A stretch of 50,871 bases of DNA from Nemertoderma westbladi (GCA_032718475.1 JAUCBJ010003485.1:1-50871), one strand, 5' to 3'; positions 22,957-36,100 are shown, numbered from the stretch's first letter. Made by a program: numbers and translations. The notes: a model not told the origin generated them from the letters alone.

Positions 22957-23333
22957 ACCTATGGATTATTTTATTTTTAGTTCGTGTATTAATTAATAAT
23001 ATAATAATTAATTTATTTAATTTAATAATTTATTTAAAAATGGTTTAAAGAAAGTTAGCCCACTCATAATCGCGACTTACTCTGCACCAAGAGTAGTTAG
23101 TAATCGTGGAATGGCGCTAACGGCGTTCCATAGATTATACTCCATTATGGTATTACAGTAGTAGGTTTCTGTATTAATAAAGTATATTCCAATCTGAGCT
23201 GAGCGTTATACAGTACAAATGTAATGTACCGGCTGACCGGTGTTTGAGTACTGTAGGGTTTACTGCATCCTGATAACTCCATTAAATTTAATCATGAAAT
23301 AGTGTTTATAGTTGTTTTACAGTTTTAAGCTAG

Positions 23334-23486
23334 CTCCTGAAATAGTTCCTTTAGTATTTTTAAGGGCCCCTGTTAATTAATATAACATTTTGAAACCAGC
23401 TGATGGCGTTGCTAGGTACCCGGTTTAAAACCAATCAGGAAATAGCAAGGTGTTCTTAACTTAGTTAAGAACGCCTTGGGAAATAG
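23334..23486 (+). repeat. dispersed repeat, copy 1 (inverse copy at 50546-50661)
   Basis: CTCCTGAAATAGTT... through ...CCGGTTTAAAACCAATCAGG is about 85-90 % identical to the reverse complement of 50546-50661. This copy carries an extra 33 bp near its 3' end. Confidence 0.75.
23446..23478. mobile_element. 33-bp palindromic micro-insertion with 8-bp target duplication
   Basis: A 33-bp near-perfect palindrome (CAAGGTGTTCTTAAC, TTA, GTTAAGAACGCCTTG) flanked on both sides by GGAAATAG (23438-23445 and 23479-23486). The related copy at 50546-50661 has the uninterrupted site. An 8-bp duplication and CAAGG ends are typical of hAT-type insertions. Confidence 0.6.
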
Positions 23487-24172
23487 TGATTGTAGTTTTT
23501 GGATCTTATCTCTATCAGCTGACAGGTGTCTGACAGTGATATTTTTATCAGCTGATTTATTACTACAGTACTACAGTACTACAAGTACTAAAATAGTAGA
23601 GTATTACATCAACCATTCAACAGCGCTGTCAGGCTGTACATCATTAGCCATTACTGCATTAGGCTATTAAGGTGTGCTTTGCGCATTACAGACAGTAATT
23701 CATGTTATTCGTACAACAGTCTGACAGTGCTGTACCGGCAACTGCCAACTGGTACATACCTGCTAGGTACAGAGGTATGTCAGTATGTAGTCTGGTAGTA
23801 CTGTAGTAGGCTATTCTGCTTCTGCTATTCATTTCCAGCTTTCTGCTGTTCTCAGTCAGGGTGCTGTGCTTGTTTGTTTTTATAGGCCTAGGCTGCTTGC
23901 TGCTAGGCCTACTTCTACTTCTGTACTTCCTCAACACTCAAGCCCGCATTACAGCATTATACATCATACATTGCACCAAACTGACAAATAAAGCAGTACT
24001 TCAGAAAAACACTTAACTCTGTAACTTCACCTGATAACCAGGCAGCCAGGATATTATTCACCTCACCGTCTCAGCTCACATTTACGTCTGTACGTTCCTG
24101 CGATCAGCAGATCAGCTTCTCTCTTTCTGCTCTTCACATCTCCATCTCCGTATCTTCTCCATTTCTTGAATA

Positions 24173-24194
24173 ATGGAATCTAAATTTCAAAAAA
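24173..24194 (+). CDS. NUDT5: NUDT5 exon 1 (tentative)
   Basis: ATG followed by ESKFQK and one extra base, then the donor A|GTGAGG. The phase matches exon 2 exactly. It is chosen because it is the nearest upstream ATG with a good donor; a different or additional first exon is possible. Confidence 0.5.
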
Positions 24195-27100
24195 GTGAGG
24201 TTGGTACATTGTCAGATTGTATACCGATACTCGATAACCTCTAGCTGTCTACTACAGACAGACAGACTAACTACTGACATGTACCGTACTGGGGTAGTGC
24301 AGTAGTGCCCTGTTTTCCATACCAGTTTAGCCAGTTACAGAATTGGAGTTACCTGTCTGCCTGTACTTTTACTGTTTTATATAATGTGTTGCTTATTACA
24401 GTATTCCGCAATTCGGGTCAGCAAACAATATTTGACTTTTAGGCTACATTTGTTATTCACATATATGTGTATATAGGCTGATAGGCCCTATTACTGTATA
24501 TTATTAAGTATGCCGCACTTTGTACTTAGAAGTTAGATATAATTGTCAGTCTAAGGGTCTGTGTGTCGATATTCGAGGTAATGCGCGTATGTTGCCTTTT
24601 AAGTCAAGTTTTAGAATTATTGTATTACGGTTCCGCTTCCGCTTACCATTGAGTTATATTTGGCCATTAACAGATTTAATGTTTATTTAATATTTATTTA
24701 GCCATTAATGACAGGAGATTGGGTTTCGGTGAATAAAACCTATTACACGGACCCGACTGGAGTGGAACGAACATACGAAACGGTTGAGCGAACGACTCGC
24801 ATTGCTGGAAGCGACACAGATGGTTAGTATTATAGGCCTACTACTGTACTACCGGTACCGTTAGTACATTATTACTGGAAATAAGTCGTGAGACTTTGTG
24901 CGCAATCCCCGGATTAAAGCCCGAACAAAACTTTACTATTTTTGTTCGGGTACCGCTTTACCTGGTTCCTACTATGAGGATGTAACACTAGAGGCGTCAC
25001 TTTTTCACAGCTCTCACGGGCCTCGCAGGTTACAAAGTGGCGAGTGGCGATCCAAACGCTAACCTAAGAAACAAACCAATATTCAGTCGGTACCTACAAA
25101 ATACCTCATATCAAACTCAAAGTTACTTTCTTTACTGTTAGTTCTGTAAATAAATGTTACTTTTTTTCCCTACCAAATACGCCCCAGAGCGGTAGAACAC
25201 GCAATGCAATTTGCAGATATAGGCTAAGGCCTAATACCTAACCAAAAGCTTGTTTTTTTGTAAAACAATAACAATATAAATACCCACCACAGAAATACAA
25301 AAGTAATTAGAAATTAAATGTCATAAAATACAACGCTAAATTATTTTTTACTTCAATATTATAATTGAAACAATTAGAAATCAACCTACATTTGGATAAT
25401 AACGTTTTGAGTAATACTATCGCTAATATTTGTAACACATTTTGTTACTTATTAGTTTTTGTATTTTGTTATGGTACGCGGTTGTTACAAATCTAATATA
25501 ATGTTTATTGTGTTCACAAAATAGTACAGAAGGTATCTCTCTCCAGCAATGTCTTCCTTATGGGTCTACTTGCAATCCGTTCTGGAAGACTGGTAAGGTC
25601 TGGTCTGGAGGCCACCATGAGACCCGGTCTGCGGGTGTCATCCAACTTGTCATGAAATATTTCCTGTAACATTTAATGTTTATTTGAAATATAAACTAAC
25701 ATTCAGTTTTATCAGGCTGTTAGGAATTCTGTTATAGAACAAACAAATTTCATTCAATTACCTTAATCTGTTACCTTAACCTTGGGCTTGGCTGCTACTA
25801 AGTTACCATTTTAGGATCTCATAAGTAACATTCTATGTTCACTTTTGGGATATTAAATCTCACTTACAGTCATTTGTGGGTAGAGTTTCTTGGTTTGATT
25901 GTTTACCATCCCGGTAGCGACCACGGCAGCGCATTTAAACAACATGTCGATGTTATGGAAATTTTTGCAGGAAGTTTCTATCCAACCGAATCTGTTGTAC
26001 CCAACTGAGGCCCACTCGTTCCTCAGAGCATCCACCATTTCCTGTGTCACCTACAAATTATGAGTAAATTAGTACAATATAACATGGATATCAATACATC
26101 AACATTTATAATAACTTTATAATTACTATAAATTTATACTATATTATTAATATCACATAAATAATATTATTGTTGCAACTGCATCCGAGCAATAGCAATA
26201 TTCAATAGGGGGGTAGCTATTGCTCGGATGCAGTTGCAACAATAATATTATTTATGTGATATTAATAATATAGTATAAATTTATAGTAATTATAAAGTTA
26301 TTATAAATGTTGATGTATTGATGTATTATGAAAGAAATAAATAAATGTTAATGTTAATGTTAGCGGAAATGGTAAGGGGTGCCCACTACATGTAAGCAAT
26401 TAACTACGTGTGTATTTACATACTCTACCTGCCAAATGACTAAGACCAGCCTAAAATTCAACAACCATTAACGGTAGTAAGATACAAAAGAGCAATAAGA
26501 AAATTAGAAAAGAAAATTAACAAGGTTAATTTTTGTTGATTTTGGTAATTGTTCTTTTATTTAATTTTTTTCATTTTTTTGTATAATTGCTGATACCTGT
26601 TCACTCCAATCCAGTTTTCTATTTATATGAACTCCTAAGTATTTGACTGACTTACTTTGATATACTTCGGTTGCATCATTTATTTTTAGTTTTATATTTT
26701 CTATGTCGACGGCGACGTTATTTTCGGGACTCAATAATAAACATTATGTTTTTGTCAGGTATTTTCGGGACTCAATAATACAAATTATGTTTTTTCAGAT
26801 ATTTTCGGGACTTAATAATAAAAAATTCTTTTTTCAGAGTTTAGTTTTAGTTTATTTGTTTCATATACTGGTGACATTTGTAATAAAACCTCTTATAGAT
26901 GTTTAAATGCAGGGTCTGTAGATGTCGTATTTATCACCGTATCGTCTGCATATAATAATATTTTTGCATTATGTACCAAGTGATGTGTTACAGTGATTAG
27001 TTGGTAGTAGTGTATAAAGGTAATCAACCAACGGCTAGACATGCTGACAAGGTAGTCCTGAAGATAGTGATGGGAAGTGGAAAAATCACAACATCGAGGT

Positions 27101-30100
27101 CAGCCCTACAAGGAAAATATATGACAAGACACTAGCTATAGAAACAAGGGACTTCACACCTGCCGAACTCAAAAGAAACATTAAAAGCCCCGCAGTCATG
27201 ACCTTTGTGGACTTCAAGAAGGCATTCGACTCCATCAAATATAGGTAAAATGCTTGAAATCCTAAGAGCTTATGGAATACCAGAAGTAATTGTTGCTGGC
27301 ATTGGATTGTTATTTTGTGACACAGAAGCACAGGTACTCTCACCAGATGGTGAAACTGAGTTTTTCTCAATCCTGGCTGGCGTACTGCAAGGTGACACAT
27401 TAGCACCATTACTATTTGTAATTGTACTGGATTACGCAATGAGGACGGCCACAAAGGGTGAAGATCTGGGATTCACACTTCAAGAACGCCGAAATAGTAG
27501 ATATCCGGCAACTATAGTTACAGACACCGACTTTGCGGATGACATCGCCCTGCTCTCTAATATGCTAGCAGATGCACAGCTTCTACTAAATAAAGTGGAG
27601 AGGGCTGCTAAGGAGGTTGGATTGCATATAAATGCTACCAAGACCGAATTCATGACCTTTAATGTTGATGGAAACTTGACAATCATTGATAATAATCAAC
27701 TAAGGAAGGTCGTCGACTTCCAGTACCTTGGATCATGGATAGAGAGTAGATAAAAGGACATAGAAGTTAGGAAAGCAAAGGCTTGGGTAGCTCTATCAAA
27801 AATGGATACCATCTGGAAATCAGATCTCTCCAGGCACCTGAAGATTAAGTTATTTCGAGCCACAGTGGAAAGTGTATTTTTATACGGGGGTGAGACCTGG
27901 ACACTGACTAAATCACTTGAACAACGAATTTATGGTTGCTACAGAAGACTACTAAGGGCAGCCCTAAACATCAGCTGGAGACAACACATGACAAACGCCG
28001 AGCTTTATGGTACAATATCACCTGTATCAACCACCCTCCGTGAACACAAATTAAGATTCAGTGGGCACTGCTGGCAAAGTAAAGACGAGGTCATACCAGA
28101 TTTACTTTTCTGGCAACCAACTCATGGAAAGCGTAGTCGTGGACGACCGGCCATAACATATATAGACTAACTTGAAAGGGATAGTATACTGAACTTGGGA
28201 GAAATGAAATTGCGACAACTATGGAGAATCGGGAAGCCTGGAAGGATCTCATTTCCACTGTCCGAGTTCGCTCGACCTAGTAGTAGTAGTAGTGGATAAC
28301 TGGCCGTGCAAGGATTCCATGTATGTAAAAATAAGAATAACTCTGCAGTATGACTAGTACAATATCGCCGGAGACACTTTTTTCAAACGCTTGTAGCTAA
28401 ACATTAAAGCAAAAGTAAAAATTCTGACTCATCCACTAAGTTTTCAGCAAGTGAAACTCTGTTTCAAATGTCATCCAATCTCATAAAGAGGCGGGGGGGG
28501 GGGGGGGGGGGGGGTTCGTGTCATTAAATTACGACACTATATTCCGTGGCGGGGGGGGGGGGGGGGTCGTGTCATTAAATTACGACACTATATAATATTC
28601 CGTGGCGGGGGGGGGGGGGGGGGCATGGTGTATGTTGCAATAATATTCACCCTCGCACAATTATTAACCGTACACACCAAAGTGGCCTAATAAATGGTGC
28701 GAATATACTGAATTATCTGATATATATACTACAGTAAGAAGTGTCCCGGACGGAACGTGGTTTATCAGATAGAACTCCGTTGGATTATAATTAGGGGCAC
28801 TTTTTCTTTTTCTTACAAATATAATTTTTCAGCATTTTTCTGTTATTTTCGATGTATTTCCTTAACTTTTACTCAATAAGTTTACGCGCGCTATTACATG
28901 CAGGCACTGAATGCATTGCTGTGGTTACCCGGAGTGTTGGAGCTATGGATACTAGTCTACTGATCCTGGTGGAACAGTACCGGCCTCCAGTGAGACGGAA
29001 CACTTTGGAGTTCCCAGCAGGTCTATCCTATTTAGTAAACCCCGCTTGCTTCTATTATTGTAATTACAGTTACCCAGTCCTTGGCTCTATGATTGATTAG
29101 ATAAATGCTACGAGAAACCGCTAACTTGCTCGTCTTGTAGAGATTGCTTATTCTAATTCGTTTGTTACTTAAACTTTATTAATCACTTACTGAGTCACTT
29201 ATTGAATGACTAAATGAGTCACCTAACAACTGAATCACTTAATTGAATCACTTAAACTTAACGAACTGATCCATTGACTAAATGTATCTATATATAGCCA
29301 ATAACCAACTAATGTGGCTTAATAATTAATTAATATTGTAGCGGGATGTTTTCTGTTATATTTGTCTAAATTACCAATTATTTGATTATTAAATTATTTT
29401 TCCGCTATACAACGAATGGATTCCATATGATTTATATCGAAGCGCCATTTATCGTACGTTTGCTGCGTGTTAACTGAGTATTCATTCACATTGAGCCAGT
29501 TATTCGCACTTAATAATCGACTATTACGATAAATCCAGCCGTTTTGCTCTCTAGTGTGTAATAACTATTTACATACTTGTGTGTAAAGTAGCACTTTACA
29601 GTGTGATGATCCGAGTGACTTTGTTACACGAACGAACGTTAGTGAGTGAGTGAAAATAAAGCCACGAGGATCAGAACACTGCAAAGTACTTTGCAACAAG
29701 TATGTATGTAGTTTTATTCCAAAATTTTAACATTACGAAATGATTGTACATATACATTATAAGTGATAGAAACTGCACAAATTAAATTAGTTGCTGTATA
29801 AATAAATGTAAAAGTGACATAAATTATGTTATAAATAAGTTAGCTTATATTTATGGTGGCACTTGGAGCCATGTTAATAGTTTATAGCTAGGCCATACTG
29901 GTTATTAAAAGCCATACCCCGGCTACCGGTAGGTAATGCAGTAGGCCTATCTGGCTGTCAGGCAAATTTCCACCTATTGTTTACGTGGTAACCATGACGG
30001 CGTTAAGTAATGTCCCCTTAGTGGACATTACTTAACTTAACTAATACAATACTAAATGTACAGGCCAAGACAATGCTGTAATGTCCTCTAAAGTTGTAAA

Positions 30101-33100
30101 GTGCTAAATAACAAATCTCTGTTAATACTAACGGCGTTGAGTAATGTTACAATTTTGGAATAAAATATTATAACACAAGACAAAGAGTGAAAAAATATTC
30201 ATATACAGAAAATTTCATTCATTTGTTTTGGACAATATATTATATTTAAAAAAACAAATTAAATAATTTTTTAAAAATTTTGTATTTTATAATTTCGTTC
30301 CTAAACCAGTGCAATAAAACCGAAATAAATCGATAATTTACAGCTCTTTCGTTGTACATCTTTCATTCTCGTTTGCTGGTTTTCGTACTTATTTTTTGAG
30401 TTTATTGACATTATATAATAATTTTGCCATGTCGTCATGGTCGTTGCTACGGTATTTATTGTATTTACTCTAGCAACGATTCTCATTGCTATCGTTAAAC
30501 GGCTGCTACATTACGACCGGTTGATTATTGTAGAACGACGGGTGGCCTCTGGTTCCTCTCATATAGTTGCTGCATTCCCCTCAGGTAAGTCGGTAATTAT
30601 AATGAATTATTAAATATTTATCACCGTATTGTCTCGAAAATATAGCAGAAGTAAAATAGATCAATTTGCTTTTCATCGTAATTTATGTTATAAGCGTCTG
30701 AAAAATCTACTTTTTGTCACTAAATGTAGAAAACAGTTCAAGAAACAGTTTCGCCCATAGCGCAGGGTGCTCTGAGACCAATCCACAGTAGTATATTTTT
30801 ATTTAAAAATTAATTTAATGTAATCTCAGATATGGGGTTTTGTAGTTTGAAAGAAGTTGAGTTTTTTCGGTTAAACATTAGATGTTAGACATTTCGTCTT
30901 TATTTATAACACATTTTTGTATACAATGTTTGAATGTTAATCTATAAAAATATTTTATTATATTGACAAGTATATTAAAAAAAGTAAAAAGTTACTTTTT
31001 TTCTCGGCGAAAAAAATAAAATAAGAAAATGGAAAAACTGTTTTGGTGGAATGTGTTGAAAGAGCATCGAAGTAGAAATGGTTTGCACCTAATTTGAGCA
31101 AAATCCATTCACACACTAAAAAGTTATAGCAACTTTAGTGTCTGCAAGGCGAACACCAAAACGGAACTCAATATCCAATATTGGTGTATGTTGTTAAGCT
31201 AAGCGGCTCTCTAGCGTAATAAATATTCGAGAACACTAAATTATATATGAGAATATCAGTAACTATGGAAGCAATATAGTAAAATACCGCAGTTCAATTT
31301 ATTTTGTAGCACTACAGTATATCGCTGTACGTTTTATTAAAGAATTTTGCAACATAAAAGTACCAATTTAAGAATAAAATTACGTATTTCATGGGAAAAA
31401 TACTTTAACAATTTTATCTCCCCCCTTTATTAACCTCGATGGCGTTCGGTAAGAGAATAGTGAAAAAAGTTTCTACTTTTTTATAAATAAAATTCTTATT
31501 CTTAAATTTTTACTTTTTCGCCAGAATAGAGACCAAAATCGAGAGAAAAAAGTTGTTACTATTGGATGGCATTAATTTTACCGTAGAATAAACCGCAAAA
31601 TAATGAAAATAAGAAAATGTGAAAATATTGTTGGTGGAATTCAGGTAACCCTAGTAACCTAGTCATAATATTTCAGATCGGTAGGTAGATTCTACGTCAC
31701 CACATAGCGATGTTAATAGATCTTCTGGACGCAGGTAAATCTATAGTTATTGCTATTTTTATATTAATTAATAGTTCATAATTTTTGTAATTAGGGAGAC
31801 TTAAATAAAATAAATCAATCAGCTGCAAATCGCTTCACAGGAGTTCCTCGGTATGGGGCGGTTGAAAATGCTATTTAATGATATTATGATTTGCTATTAT
31901 TATAAGTAGATTAATCATAAATAATATATATTTTTAATATATGGCGGGAAATATTACTATATATACCGGTACGTAATTTAATTATAATTTGCTACAAAAT
32001 TACGACATACAGCACAATGACAGAAAAATTAAATAATAAATTATATAAATTATAAGTCAATATTGATTATTGGTATATTCGTAGATTAATATTATTTAAT
32101 TCAATATATTATTTTTATTAATATCATATACTATTCTTATAATTTCTGAGCTTAAATGATTCGTAGCTTGGAATTTAGATTAGAATAAATGTTACTTTAT
32201 ATCATAGGCAATAAGTAATATCATATCATCTGGAATCACGAATATAAATTCATCATTAATTTATTGGAATGGAATTATATCAGACAGACGACTCCGCCTT
32301 GGATGGCGCCTCTTCCCTTCCTCCTTCCGCCACCTTCCTGTCCCCCTCTTCATCGGACGCTTTCAATCCGTGGAAGAATATTTGCGCGCTGCTGAGCGAG
32401 TAGTAAACCATGTCGAACTCGCGTTGGTAGGTCTCCAATCTCTTCAAGGTTAACTCCATCGTCTGGGACAGCTTCTCGTCGGACTTGGTGGCGGCCGCGT
32501 TGAGTTTCTTCTGCTCCAGGATTTCTCCCTTCTCCCGGATGTATTTCTCTCGAACGCTCGGGAACCAGTGCAGGGAATCGAACTCTCGGTACTGGTTAAG
32601 AACCTTGAGGATGAAAGCGACGCCCATAACAAATCCATCGTCAGTGAACGCGGCCCCCAAGTTATTCTTGCGGTTTAGTTTCTCCTTGCAGACGATCATG
32701 TACTCGATAAAGTTAACGATAAGAGGTGGACATATAATGTAGAAGTTCCGTAGATGCATGTTCTTTGGGTCGAGGAACGAGGTGGTAAATACCTCTACTA
32801 ATATCCGGAAGTACTCGGTTCCTTCCGCGAAATTCCTCGTTAGGTTTAGTATCGAGTCGTCCAGTTGTTCCCCGGCAGAGGTCGACTCCGCCGATAACTT
32901 TTCTTCCTCCACCAACGGTTTAAACTTTACGATATCCTCGAGATCCGGGATGAATCGAATCGAGTTACTGGTGCAGTGCAGACCGCCGCTCCGGATGAGA
33001 CGGATGTAACCCATCGCGTTCCCGATCTGGGAGATCAGCTCCCGGAACTGGTCCAGGTAAGTCTGTCCCGTCTTCTCGTCCACTCCCAGCTTCCTGATTC

Positions 33101-36100
33101 CCTTGTTGAACTTGGCGGCCCGATCGTAAGGGTATTTATTCTGGAGTTGTTCTTTATTCTCTCGGAAGTAGCGAATGTCCTTGATGAGTCGCGCCTTTAT
33201 GTTTTCATCGAAGAGGAATTGGCTGAAGACAAGGAACTTCTTCATGAGGAACTGGTAGGTAAAGTTGACGGTTGTGTTCATAATGCCGGTACCGTGGGTG
33301 CGTATGGAGTTAGCGACGTGGCCAATGTTTATTGTGTTTAGGAACTTGTTGTTGCTGCTTCGTTCGATGAATACTTGGTTGTTGAGATTGTAGAGGTACC
33401 TAGACACGAAGACATGGACCAGTCTCATAATCTCCAGGAGGTCGAGCCCTTGACCCAGAGACTGATTGGGCAGATGGGACTCGGAGAGATTGAGCTGGTA
33501 TTTCTGGAGGGCTAGATTGCCCATCTGGGCGTATGTCTTCCAATCGTAGGGCGGCACTGTGGTCAGCTTGTAGAAGGTCACCTCCAGATAGTGTCGGACT
33601 TGGTCCTTCACGCTAATAATCCGGTCCAAAAAGCGAATTGGCCGGATGTTGAGGATCCTTCCGAGGTCTTTCAAACCGACCTTGAATGGATTCCTGTCGT
33701 CCAGCTTTAGATGCGTGTGGATGCACAATCGCAAATCTGTCTCGATACTTTGACATAAAGGTTGCAAAAGATTATCATGAAAGTAATCCATGACTTCCTT
33801 ATCAAAGACTTCTACTAATTTATCTGAGTCCTCGAGATGTTTACTGGCCGATAGAGGCGTGACGCAGTCTCGTAGTGCTGCAAACATGTAGTGAATTCTA
33901 TTGGCGTCGTGGGTTGACTCGAATAAATCACGGAAATAAACTGGTAAGATAACCCGGTTCCAATACAACACGTTGCAATTACATGATTTTTTAATAAGTT
34001 CTTTAAGTTCGCTAAGAACGTCCAACTTCTTTAGGACAACCTGGAAACTGTAGAACTCGGAATCATTTAGTATTTTCATTTGTAGGGCGACTTCGAGCGA
34101 AACGGCTGCGATTAAACGTCGTTCGTTACTCGGCGGGGCGTACAAACACTTCTCCGCGAGCATCAGGGAGGCCAACACATCCAGCTTCCTTTCGTTGTAT
34201 TTCTTATCGGTACTCGATATCAGCCGCTTCTTTGCCGTACCAATAATCGCTAACGCCATGTACTGTAGATGCTGCGTTATATGTCCACTGCTTTGGGCGA
34301 CCAACAAGGACTTATGATGGTAAGTAAACTCTATTGCTTTCGCCATCTCGATCAGCTGACACACGTGAGTTACACCTAGTCGCGTCATTGGTTTCGATAT
34401 GGAGACATGAAGGTTCATTATCGTTTTAATTGTGTGCGTTATTCTGTAGGCGATAACCAACCCCTGAATAAATAGATTACCGCGCGAACTAAACTCTTCT
34501 ATCGGCCTCTCCTGGTTCTCTTTCGACATCACGGAGTTCATATTTACCATCCAACTCGATACTTCCATATAAATCTGCTGTATTTCTTTAGGGAAATTGT
34601 GCGCTTTTTGTTGTAAATAAGTTTCCCTTTGCGTTACAACCACCTGTAACGCTTTCTTCTCTAGAAGTTTAGTAACCGGTGGTATCTTTTGAACAAGATA
34701 ATCATTGGCTATCCAGACGACATTGCCACTTAGGATAACGCAGGGGAGTTTCTTGTGGACGTCCCATATGGTCTTAAAGAGTTTCTTGTCGATCGTGCGA
34801 TACAACTGATAATGCAATATAAACAGAGCGACCGCGCCTACGAATGTGTGTCTGTTATTTAATTCCTGTTCGCCTATTTGCCCTTCTGTTGTCAAGACAA
34901 CATAACGAACGTTGTACAAAAACTCCTCCCCAAATTGAGTATTGTGGGCTACCTGGATTCGCCCATCGTCAAACATTTGTTCAATACACGACTGGAATAT
35001 CATTCCATCCATCAGCTGCCCTTCTAACTTCATCACTAATTTCTCGAAAGGTTTCAATTTGTTCTCAGGAATTCCGAACAATGCTGGTGCATTGTGGACG
35101 CTTTTTAGGCCTCGTTTGTACACAATCCAATGCTCCCGGAATGTCGTTTGAGTTGCGAATATCCCATCTAAAGTGATCAACACAGTCAATAAATCACCAA
35201 GGTGATTCCAAATCGTTGTAAAATGGAGGTTTGCAGTTGAGATTGTTCGACTCAGTGTTTTATCACTGGAATATAAAGCCGCGAGTTGATGTATTGTATT
35301 CTTGATCACATCGTTACAACGAATAACGAAACATGACAATTCCTGGAGGAGTGGTATCATTCTACCAATCTGTAGTTGTGATTGTCCGTCTGCTAACCCC
35401 TGGGTTGGTTCACCCTCCCCATAAAATTGCAGAGCTGGGAAAAATTTATTTTCTGCATCGCGAATTAGGGCTTTCATATCGCAGCATAAACTAACTAGGA
35501 CCATAAGTACTTTGTTAAGAATCTTGTTTTCTGTGTTTATGAGGTGTATTAATGTGGATTGCTCGTACGGTATAATATCTAGACCAATTGGATCCAGCGT
35601 GCAATCCCATCCTTCGCCTATTGTCTCTCCCAGAGCGCTCTCTATCCCTCGTAACTGACTCGCGTACTCCTTTAGGTACTTTCCGTACTTTTTGAGTTGT
35701 ATTTCTGCAACAACCTTTAGTGACCCGTCATCGAACTTGTCAAACTCCCATTCGGTTGCTAGGGCACCCATATCACAGTATCATCTGCAAGTTATATCAT
35801 ATCAGTATATTGTCTTACAGTCTTAATGCTGTAATGCTGTAATTGGTAATGCTTACTGTCTTATTATTCTGTAGATACCGGTATTGGGCACTAGGACTGG
35901 CAGACTGGGAATATAGGAATTATTCAGTTATTAGGTATTAGGCCTATATATATTTTATATAGATATTACACTAGTACTGTAATATCACATTACAATTCCT
36001 AAGAATTACATTACCGGAGGCATTAGGGGAGGGACCCTTATTATGAATGAAATTTAATTGATAGGCTATGCCTTGATGGCTTGATGCCAGTACTGCAGTA

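Larger units (their letters stand above)
22957..24172. other. intergenic upstream of NUDT5, with mobile-element scraps
   Basis: Contains a dispersed repeat copy at 23334-23486 interrupted by a 33-bp palindromic insertion (listed separately) and CAGTAC-rich simple sequence near 23560-23600. The 5' flank of NUDT5 (about 24050-24172) is pyrimidine-rich (CTTCTC, CTCTTTC). No other gene seen. Confidence 0.45.
24823..28903. other. NUDT5: NUDT5 intron 2
   Basis: A 4.1-kb intron carrying antisense GTPase exons, a perfect inverted repeat, two RT relics in opposite orientations and three G-tract repeats, each listed separately. Near 24919-24953 a CCCGAACAAAA / TTTTGTTCGGG hairpin is visible. Confidence 0.7.

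Noticed and set aside
28852-29100. 82-codon ORF starting upstream of NUDT5 exon 3
   Set aside because: It extends the exon into both introns; the splice-bounded segment 28904-29020 is the real coding part.
31682-31730. Possible extra exon between TTTCAG and GTAAAT in NUDT5 intron 3
   Set aside because: Read from the TTTCAG acceptor all three frames hit stops, and the length does not keep the NUDT5 phase. A shorter start at GGTAG is open but gives no Nudix-like sequence.
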